Assembly: GCA_035279905.1 (NCBI GenBank)
Contig: DATEGZ010000257.1
Coordinates: forward strand, 32,056-96,055
Source of the DNA: DATEGZ01 sp035279905
GTDB taxonomy: Bacteria > Acidobacteriota > Vicinamibacteria > Vicinamibacterales > SCN-69-37
DNA length: 64,000 nucleotides
Direction: 5' to 3'
Shown here: positions 43,725 to 50,201 of the stretch, in pieces
How the letters are laid out: every line of letters starts with the position of its first letter
Position numbering within the stretch: position 1 is the stretch's first letter
Notes under the pieces: generated by a model
Told to the model about the DNA's origin: nothing
The model's database searches: none
What the model saw: only the letters and a program-made list of their open reading frames with translations
Translations under genes and position numbers: made by a program

Positions 43725-44174
43725 ATGCGCCGTGTGATTACCCGCTCGATGCTTTTCGCTACGCTCGCCGCCATCATTCCCGTCGCCATGCTCGCGGCTC
43801 AAGCCAGACCCAACGTCAAGCTCGGGCTGTGGGAGACCGTGATGACGATGGAGGGCATGGGCCCGGGGCAGCCGCAAAAGCTCTGCATCACTGCCGCGAA
43901 GCTCGCGAACGGCGCGTTCGATGAAGTGCCCAACCAGGAATGCAAGCGCACCGTGACGGGCTCGACCGCGACCTCGATGGACGTCTCTGAAGCGTGCGCG
44001 AACCCGAAGGACCCGGCGATGACCGGCACGGGCACGCTGCACATTCAGGTCCTGACCCCCGAGAGCGTCAAGGGCACGCTGGCCACAAAGCTATCGATGG
44101 GCGGCCGCGCGATGACGATGAACGGCACGTTCACGTCGAAGTTCGTCTCGGCCGACTGCGGGAGCATTAAGTAG
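43725..44174 (+). CDS. DUF3617-like secreted protein
   Basis: The 149-residue protein has a signal peptide (LFATLAAIIPVAMLAAQA). The mature part starts LGLWETVMTMEGMGPGQPQK and has four Cys (LCITAAKL, QECKRTV, EACANPKD, SADCGSI), likely disulphides. The GLWE start and Cys pattern fit DUF3617. GGAGGT (43715-43720) is a good ribosome site 4 nt before ATG, and TACAAT at 43689-43694 gives a normal leader. Function is unknown; the protein is periplasmic. Confidence 0.78.
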   Translation: MRRVITRSMLFATLAAIIPVAMLAAQARPNVKLGLWETVMTMEGMGPGQPQKLCITAAKLANGAFDEVPNQECKRTVTGSTATSMDVSEACANPKDPAMTGTGTLHIQVLTPESVKGTLATKLSMGGRAMTMNGTFTSKFVSADCGSIK

Positions 44175-44185
44175 GACGAGTGCCT

Positions 44186-44285
44186 AACTTAGAACTTAGA
44201 ACTCAAAACTTAGAACTGCAGATTGTCACGCGTAATTCGTGTGATCCTCTGTAGTTCTAAGTTCTAAGTTTCAAGTTCTAAGTTT
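44186..44285. repeat. Palindromic array of AGAACTTA-type units
   Basis: AACTTAGAACTTAGAACT-type repeats (44186-44216) are mirrored by AGTTCTAAGTTCTAAGTTTC-type repeats (44253-44285), so the RNA can fold into a long, register-shifting stem. The centre holds a second small palindrome (TCACGCGTAATTCGTGTGA, 44226-44244). It fills the gap between two convergent genes and overlaps the last codon of the GGT fusion gene; it may act as a two-way terminator. Confidence 0.75.
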
Positions 44286-47200
44286 ATCTAGGTGTTGCCG
44301 TTCCGTGTGACCGCCGCGGTTCGGCGCCGCCGGTGACGGTGCCCTTGGCCGCGTTGATGACCGCCGCGGCCGCGTAGCCGTACATCACCTCGCCCTTGCG
44401 GCCGACCTTCTGGAACGTGTGGCCGCGCGCCTCGAGGTCCGCGAGCATCGCGCGCGAGAAGCGATCCTCGATCTGCACGCGTGACCCGCCGCCCGGCCCG
44501 CCGCCGATGAGGAACCGCGGCGCCTCGATCGCGTGCTGCGCGTCCATGTTGCCGTCGACGACGTTGAGAATCACGTCGTAGACCGACGCGGGTATCCAGT
44601 TGTTGCCGGCGCACCCGACCGCGAGCCGCGGCGTGAAGCCCTGAATGCCGTAGCGTCCCGGATCGGTCGTGCTGGGCGCGAACACCAGCGTCGGCACGCT
44701 CGTCGAGCTCGACCGCATCAGCGGCAGCATCGATCCAAATCCCGTCCCGCGCCCGCCGCGGAAGTGATCGTTGTAGAGGAAGCCGAGCCCCTTCGAGACG
44801 TAGAAGTTGCCGCCCCACGTCGAGAGCGTCTGTGTGAAGGCAATCATGTTGCCTTCCGCGTCCGCGACGACGAACGCGGTCGTGCCGGTCTGGATCGGCC
44901 CGGATTCGTCTTCGGATTGATATGCAGTTGGCACAAGAGCGGTGCCACCGCCGCCGCGTCCCCCGCCCTGCGCCGTGTACACCTTCTTCGGATCGATCAG
45001 CTTGTACCGCTCGAGCGCATGCGGCGCCTCGAGGTGGTTCCCGAGATCGACAGGCCAGCGCTCCGGATCCGCGATGCGGCCGCCGCCGTCGCGCACGCGC
45101 CACGCTTCGATCGCGTAGTGCAGGTAGTCCGGATCGGTCGTGTAGGTCGCGCCTGGCTTCGGCAAGTAATTGTCGAGGATGTTCAGCGTCTCGACCATCT
45201 GCGCGCCGTTCGAGACCGGCGGCGGCACCGAGTACACCGCGTGCCCGCGGTAATGCCCGGCGAGCGGCTTGCGCTCCATCGCACGGTACTGCCCGAGGTC
45301 CTCGAGCGTGATCACGCCGCCGTTCGCGGCCATGTCGTCCGCGATCTTGCGCGCGAGCGATCCGCGGTAGAACGACTGCGCGCCTTCCTTTGCGATCGTC
45401 CGCAGCGTTTCCGCGTAGTCCTTGTTGACGAAGCGATCGCCGGGCTTCGGCACCTTCCCGCCCGGGAGGAACAGCTTCGCCGATTCGGGATACTTCGCCA
45501 GCGACGCGCGGCCTTCGGCGATCGACGTCGGCAGCGCCTCGTCGAGCACGAAGCCCTCGTCGGCCAGCTTGATCGCCGGCGCGATCAGATCCGCCCACTC
45601 GACTTTCTTGCTGCCGTACTTCTGATACAGCAGGTCGAGCCCCGCGACGACGCCAGGAATGTTGGCGACCGTGGGACCATCATTGGCCGTGCGCGCGCCC
45701 GTCGCCGTGAAGAGCTTCGGGTTGTCGCCCGTCGCGTGCCCCGGCGTCATGTCCTTGTATTCGATGACGACCGGCTCGGTCATGCCCTTGAGAAACAGAA
45801 TCGCCTGGCCGTCGCCGCCGACGCTCGTCGCATCCGGCTCGACGACGCCGAGCGCGAACGCGACGGCGATGCCGGCGTCGACGACGTTGCCGCCCTTCTC
45901 GATCATGAGCGCGCCCGCTTGCGAGGCGAGCGGGCTGCCGGACGCGACGACTGCGCGCGACGACTCAACGTCCGGCTTGATGAGCGGCTGCTCCCCGATC
46001 ATCTTGTCGATGACGGCTTCAGCCGACGCGGCGTCCTTGGCCTGAGCGGCCTGCGGACGATACTTCGCCGCGAGCGCATCCCAGGCCGCCGCCGACGGCC
46101 CGGTCGCGTAGTACATCGTCTTCAACGTCTGCCAGACCTGGTCGAACGTGGACGTCCAGCGCGCCGCGGCCGGCGCAGGCAACTGGAGTGCGGTCGCTGA
46201 TTCGTCGACCGCGCGCGGCGCCGCCAGCCGCCACAGCGCGTACTCGGACGCGGCGCTGAACGCCATCGGCGGATCCGCGTCGTTGCGATCGGGATTGCCG
46301 TTGTAGCCGGCGACCGCCGTCGGGAACGTCGCGACGAGCAGCGTCTGTCCGTCGGGCGACCAGGCGGGCACGCCGGGATGACGCGAGGTCAGGACCGGCG
46401 TGTCCGCGACGGTCGAGGTGGCGGCAGGATCGCCGCCGTCGGGCGGCGGGCCTCCGCGTCCACCGCGTCCGGGACCGCCTGGTCCTCCGCCGCGGCCCGC
46501 CGGCGCGTCGAGCGACGGCACGGCCGTTGCCCACACCGCGCTTTGATTTCCGCGCATCGTCACGTACGCGAGCCGCGCGTTGTCGGGCGCCCACGCCGGA
46601 TGCGCTTCCGTGCCCGCGAGGCGCGTCACGCGCACCGAACGCGGATTCGACGCGGCCGCGTCTCTCGCGGGCAGTTCGCGCACCCAGATGTCCGACTCGT
46701 TGCCCGCTTCGGGCTCGCGGGTCGAGACGTACGCAATGAGCTTGCCGTTTGGCGAGACGCTGCCCTGCCACTCTTCGGCGGTGTCTGGTGAGATCTTCGT
46801 CGTCGTCCCGGCGTGCTCTTCCTGGGTGTACACGAACAGCTGCCACGCGCCCTTGGGCTCGCGATGCGAAAAGACGATTCGCCGGTCGTGCGTCCACGAC
46901 GGCCACCGCTCGTCGCCGGGCATCGACGTGACGCGAATGGCCGCGCCGCCTTTCGCGGGCGCGATCCAGATGTCGAATTGGCCGTTCTGCTCGGCGCTGA
47001 AGGCGATCGATTGGCCGTCGGGCGACCACGCGGGGTCGCGCTCGACGGTCAGGTCAGTCGGAGAGGTCACGACGCGCCTGGCGTCCTTGCCGTCCGGCGT
47101 CATGGTCCAGATCGCGTCGAACCAGCTCGCGGCGAGGTGCTTGCCGTCCGGCGCCCATGCGGCCTCGCGCACGCCGGTCGGCGTTTGCTCGCTCGCGCTG

Positions 47201-47298
47201 CGGAGGGAAACGGACGCGAGCAGCAAGAGGATGACGCCGGGAGTAGTTTTTACAATTTTACGTCTGCGGGAAATTGTAAAAACTACTCCCGGCGTCAT
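44284..47298 (-). CDS. PD40 beta-propeller / tricorn-like helical domain / gamma-glutamyltransferase fusion
   Basis: The 1004-residue exported protein has three parts. Residues about 40-370 form a TolB/PD40 propeller (DPAWSPDGQSIAFS, GSVSPNGKLIAYVS, HPAWAPDNARLAYV, GVPAWSPDGQTLLV). Then FDQVWQTLKTMYYATGPSAA with WDALAAKYRPQ matches the helical domain that precedes the protease part of tricorn/S41 enzymes. From about 450 it is a GGT Ntn-hydrolase (GALMIEKGGNVVDAGIAVAF, DMTPGHATGDNPK, VANIPGVVAGLDLLYQKYG). The nucleophile region reads GTTAFVVADAEGNMIAFTQ. The start codon and first 22 residues (a basic signal n-region, SRRRK) are encoded by the palindrome at 47231-47298. Confidence 0.85.
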   Translation of the reverse strand: MTPGVVFTISRRRKIVKTTPGVILLLLASVSLRSASEQTPTGVREAAWAPDGKHLAASWFDAIWTMTPDGKDARRVVTSPTDLTVERDPAWSPDGQSIAFSAEQNGQFDIWIAPAKGGAAIRVTSMPGDERWPSWTHDRRIVFSHREPKGAWQLFVYTQEEHAGTTTKISPDTAEEWQGSVSPNGKLIAYVSTREPEAGNESDIWVRELPARDAAASNPRSVRVTRLAGTEAHPAWAPDNARLAYVTMRGNQSAVWATAVPSLDAPAGRGGGPGGPGRGGRGGPPPDGGDPAATSTVADTPVLTSRHPGVPAWSPDGQTLLVATFPTAVAGYNGNPDRNDADPPMAFSAASEYALWRLAAPRAVDESATALQLPAPAAARWTSTFDQVWQTLKTMYYATGPSAAAWDALAAKYRPQAAQAKDAASAEAVIDKMIGEQPLIKPDVESSRAVVASGSPLASQAGALMIEKGGNVVDAGIAVAFALGVVEPDATSVGGDGQAILFLKGMTEPVVIEYKDMTPGHATGDNPKLFTATGARTANDGPTVANIPGVVAGLDLLYQKYGSKKVEWADLIAPAIKLADEGFVLDEALPTSIAEGRASLAKYPESAKLFLPGGKVPKPGDRFVNKDYAETLRTIAKEGAQSFYRGSLARKIADDMAANGGVITLEDLGQYRAMERKPLAGHYRGHAVYSVPPPVSNGAQMVETLNILDNYLPKPGATYTTDPDYLHYAIEAWRVRDGGGRIADPERWPVDLGNHLEAPHALERYKLIDPKKVYTAQGGGRGGGGTALVPTAYQSEDESGPIQTGTTAFVVADAEGNMIAFTQTLSTWGGNFYVSKGLGFLYNDHFRGGRGTGFGSMLPLMRSSSTSVPTLVFAPSTTDPGRYGIQGFTPRLAVGCAGNNWIPASVYDVILNVVDGNMDAQHAIEAPRFLIGGGPGGGSRVQIEDRFSRAMLADLEARGHTFQKVGRKGEVMYGYAAAAVINAAKGTVTGGAEPRRSHGTATPR
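47231..47298. repeat. Palindromic repeat, GACGCCGGGAGTAG family, copy 1
   Basis: Perfect 28-bp arms (47231-47258 and 47271-47298) flank a 12-nt loop. The arm begins ATGACGCCGGGAGTAGTTTT. The same arm recurs at 57213-57285, so this is a dispersed family. On the minus strand it encodes residues 1-22 of the GGT fusion, including the ATG. No transposase gene is adjacent; the size suggests a REP/MITE-like non-autonomous element. Confidence 0.92.
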
Positions 47299-47306
47299 TT
47301 CGTCTC

Positions 47307-49160
47307 CTACAGCTCTTTGACGGCAGCGGCGATCGCGCGTGCGCTGATCCCGTAACGGTCGAGCAGCTCGTCGGGCGCGCCGCTGCGCGGAATCTCGCGA
47401 ACGGCCAGCCGCCTCACGCGGAAGCCCTGATCCCAGACCGCCTCGCTCACGGCATCGCCCAGCCCGCCGTGCGCGTAGTGATCCTCGACCGTGATGATGC
47501 GGCCGTTCGTCGCGCGGCCGGCGGCGACAAGCCCATCGCGATCGATCGGCTGGACCGAGTACGCGTCGATCACGCGGATGTTGGTGCCGGCCGCCTTGAG
47601 CGTGTCGTACGCCTTGAGCGCTTCGAACACGGTCACGCCGGCGGCAACGATCGTCGCGACGTCCTTGTCGCTCTGCCGCAGCGTCTTCGAGCCGCCTGCC
47701 TTGAATGTTTCGTTCGCGTCGTAGATGACCGGCGTCTTCGGACGCGACGTGCGGATGTACACGGGCCCGGGCACGGACGCCGCGATCGCCATGAGCCGCG
47801 TCGCGCTCATGCCATCGCACGGGTACAGCACGGTGCAGTTCGGCACGCCGCGCGCCATCGCGAGATCCTCGAGCGCCATCTGCGACGGCCCGTCCTCCCC
47901 GATCGACACGCCGGCGTGCGATCCGGCCAGCTTGATGCCGAGGTTCGAGATGCCGGCCATGCGGATGAAGTCGCTCGCGCGCTCGAGGAAGCACGCGAAC
48001 GTCGACGGGAACGGAATCGCGCCGCGCGCGGCCAGCCCCATCGCCGCGCCGATCATCACCTGCTCGGCGATGTAGACCTCGTAGAACCGATCCTGATGCG
48101 CGTGCTCGAACTTCTCGCTGAACGTCGAGTTGCCGACGTCAGCGTCGAGCGCGACGATGCGCCGATCGATCGCGCCGAGCGCGGCAAGCGCCGCGCCGTA
48201 CGCCTCGCGCGTCGCCACCAGCTCGCCCGGCTTGTACGCCGGCGCCGGCAGCACCTTCTCGAACGCCGGCAGCGGCCCCTCGACGCGCCGGCTGGCCGGC
48301 CTCGGAATCTCCGGCTTCGGATCGGACGTCTTCACGACCTGGCTGTTGAGTTCCGCCAGCGCCTGGTCGAGCTCGGCGCCCTTCTTGAGCGCCTTGCCGT
48401 GCCAGCCTTCCTTCCCTTCGAAAATCGAGCAGCCCTTGCCCTTGACCGTGCCGGCCACGATCATCGTCGGGCGGCCTTTGGTTTTGCGGGCTTCGTCGAG
48501 CGCCTGGAGGATTGCCGCGAGGTCGTGTCCGTCAACCGCGATGGCGTGCCAGCCGAACGCGTTCCAGCGCGACGTGAACGCCGACAGATGATGATCCCAC
48601 TGCGTCGCGCGGCTCTGTCCGAGGCCGTTGACGTCTGTGATCGCGCAGAGATTGTCGAGCTTTTGATTGGACGCGACTTCCGCCGCTTCCCAGACGGAGC
48701 CTTCAGCGCTCTCGCCGTCGCCGAGCAGCACGTAGGTGCGGTAGTCGGACTTGATCCGCCGCGCGTTGAGCGCGATGCCCACGGCCGCGGCCAGTCCCTG
48801 GCCGAGCGATCCGGTGGCGACGTCGACGAACGGCAGGCGCGGCGTCGGATGGCCTTCGAGGTCGGACGTGATCTTGCGCAGGTTGAGCAGATCCGCGCGC
48901 GGAAACAATCCCGCCTCGGCCCACGCCGCGTAGAGAATCGGCGCGCCGTGGCCCTTCGACAGCACGAAGCGATCCGCTTCGGGGTGCTGCGGGTCCTTCG
49001 GATCGAACCGCATCTCGGCAAAGAACAGAGCCGCGACGATCTCCGCCGCCGACAGACACGTCGTCGGGTGGCCGGAGCCGGCTTCCGAGGTCGAGGTCAC
49101 GGAGTCGATCCGGAGCTGCGTCGCGAGGTTGTGGAGAACAGCGAGCGATGGTGCGGACAT
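47307..49160 (-). CDS. tkt: Transketolase
   Basis: The 617-residue single-chain transketolase has a thiamine-diphosphate domain (SEAGSGHPTTCLSAAEIVAA, VLSKGHGAPILYAAWAEAG, LGDGESAEGSVWEAAEVASN, the GDG...N Mg site). The pyrimidine domain follows (DADVGNSTFSEKFEHAHQDR, YIAEQVMIGAAMGLAARGAI), then the C-terminal domain (VEDHYAHGGLGDAVSEAVWD). It interconverts pentose phosphate and glycolytic sugars in the cytosol. The length is slightly short for E. coli-type enzymes and fits the mammalian/archaeal-like single-chain type. It ends 8 bp from the palindrome at 47231-47298. Confidence 0.95.
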   Translation of the reverse strand: MSAPSLAVLHNLATQLRIDSVTSTSEAGSGHPTTCLSAAEIVAALFFAEMRFDPKDPQHPEADRFVLSKGHGAPILYAAWAEAGLFPRADLLNLRKITSDLEGHPTPRLPFVDVATGSLGQGLAAAVGIALNARRIKSDYRTYVLLGDGESAEGSVWEAAEVASNQKLDNLCAITDVNGLGQSRATQWDHHLSAFTSRWNAFGWHAIAVDGHDLAAILQALDEARKTKGRPTMIVAGTVKGKGCSIFEGKEGWHGKALKKGAELDQALAELNSQVVKTSDPKPEIPRPASRRVEGPLPAFEKVLPAPAYKPGELVATREAYGAALAALGAIDRRIVALDADVGNSTFSEKFEHAHQDRFYEVYIAEQVMIGAAMGLAARGAIPFPSTFACFLERASDFIRMAGISNLGIKLAGSHAGVSIGEDGPSQMALEDLAMARGVPNCTVLYPCDGMSATRLMAIAASVPGPVYIRTSRPKTPVIYDANETFKAGGSKTLRQSDKDVATIVAAGVTVFEALKAYDTLKAAGTNIRVIDAYSVQPIDRDGLVAAGRATNGRIITVEDHYAHGGLGDAVSEAVWDQGFRVRRLAVREIPRSGAPDELLDRYGISARAIAAAVKEL

Positions 49161-49227
49161 TAGGATGGCGCGAAAAGTCTACTGTACCCGGCGAGCGAGG
49201 CGCTAGCGCCGCCGCCGTCACCGTTGA

Positions 49228-49233
49228 CATAAT
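49228..49233 (+). promoter_or_regulatory. -10 box of the DUF4149-like gene
   Basis: CATAAT ends 6 nt before the ATG at 49240, matching the leaderless-type spacing seen at typA. It lies in the 79-bp gap divergent from transketolase. Confidence 0.45.
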
Positions 49234-49239
49234 CGGTTG

Positions 49240-49734
49240 ATGTCCGTGCTGCGGTTCGTGTCGGTGGTGCTGCTGGCACTCTGGGTCGGCGGCCTCGCCG
49301 CGCTGGGCACGATCGGCGCGCCCGCGATTTTCGCGACGCTCGAAGCGCAGGACCCGTCGGGCGGCCGCACGCTGGCGGGCGCGGTGTTTGGCGCGGTCTT
49401 CTCGCGCTTTCAGCACGCCGCCTGGGTGATCGGCGGCCTGCTCCTCGCGGTGCTGGGCGCGCGCGCGGCGCTCGGGCCGCGGCCGCGGCGGTTCGGGCTG
49501 CGCATGTGGACGATCGCCGGCATGCTGGCGTTGAGCCTGGTGACGGCCTTCGTGCTCGCGCCGCGGATCGATCGACTCCGCGAAACGACGCCAGGCACCA
49601 TTGCTGCGCTGCCGGACACCGATCCACGCAAGATCGCGTTCGGACGCCTGCACGGACTCTCCAACGGCTTGATGCTCGTGACGCTCGTCGCGGGCCTCGG
49701 GCTCATCTTCGCGGAAACACGGGACACGAACTGA
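49240..49734 (+). CDS. DUF4149-like four-helix membrane protein
   Basis: The 164-residue protein has four TM helices: FVSVVLLALWVGGLAALGTI, AAWVIGGLLLAVLGARAALG, WTIAGMLALSLVTAFVLAPR and GLMLVTLVAGLGLIFAETRD. Other features are the APAIFATLEAQDPSGGRTLA loop and a DPRKIAFGRLHGLSNG motif before helix 4. The His in FGRLHGLSN and the overall plan match DUF4149/TMEM205-like proteins. Function is unknown. The start ATG lies 6 nt after a CATAAT box. Its stop overlaps the GAF gene by 1 bp (TGATG). Confidence 0.75.
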   Translation: MSVLRFVSVVLLALWVGGLAALGTIGAPAIFATLEAQDPSGGRTLAGAVFGAVFSRFQHAAWVIGGLLLAVLGARAALGPRPRRFGLRMWTIAGMLALSLVTAFVLAPRIDRLRETTPGTIAALPDTDPRKIAFGRLHGLSNGLMLVTLVAGLGLIFAETRDTN

Positions 49735-50186
49735 TGACTCAACAAGTCGCGCAACTCACCGACGACGTCGTGAAGCAGGTAGCCGCCGCGCCCGATCGAC
49801 AGGCCGCGATGGAGCGCGCTGTCGCGGCGCTCAAGGCCGCCGTTCCGCACTACTCCTGGGTCGGCATCTACCTGATGGACGGCGATGAGCTCGTGCTGGG
49901 ACCGTTTCTCGGCAAGCCGTCTCCGCACACGCGCATCCCGCTCAACCGCGGCATCTGCGGCGCCGCCGCCAGTCAGAAGACCACGATCATCGTGGACGAC
50001 GTGAACAGCGACCCGCGTTATCTGGCGTGCAGCCTCGAGACGAAATCAGAGATTGTGGTGCCGATCATGCGCGGCGCGGAGGTACTCGGCGAGATCGACA
50101 TCGACAGCGATCAGCCGGCGGCGTTCGGGGCGGCGGATCGAACTTTGCTCGAAGCCGTCGCAGCTGCGATAGCAACCCGTCTGTAG
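49734..50186 (+). CDS. GAF-domain protein, free methionine-(R)-sulfoxide reductase-like
   Basis: The 150-residue single-GAF protein is close to fRMsr (YebR). It has HYSWVGIYLMDGDELVLGPF, HTRIPLNRGICGAAASQKTT and YLACSLETKSEIVVPIMRGA. In E. coli fRMsr three Cys act together; here the equivalents of Cys94 (Cys75) and catalytic Cys118 (Cys99) are present, but Cys84 is replaced by His65. A two-Cys reductase is plausible, reducing free Met-R-sulfoxide in the cytosol. It is coupled to the DUF4149-like gene by a TGATG overlap. Confidence 0.8.
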   Translation: MTQQVAQLTDDVVKQVAAAPDRQAAMERAVAALKAAVPHYSWVGIYLMDGDELVLGPFLGKPSPHTRIPLNRGICGAAASQKTTIIVDDVNSDPRYLACSLETKSEIVVPIMRGAEVLGEIDIDSDQPAAFGAADRTLLEAVAAAIATRL

Positions 50187-50201
50187 CCTGGGCCCTCGGG
50201 C

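Noticed and set aside
44186..44285. CRISPR-like array (short repeated units)
   Set aside because: Units are 8 bp, mirrored rather than direct, and have no spacers or cas genes.
47299..47994. N-terminal extension of the GGT fusion to 1236 residues
   Set aside because: The extension lies antisense to transketolase in the same DNA, has shadow-frame composition, and the ATG at 47298 gives a proper signal peptide.
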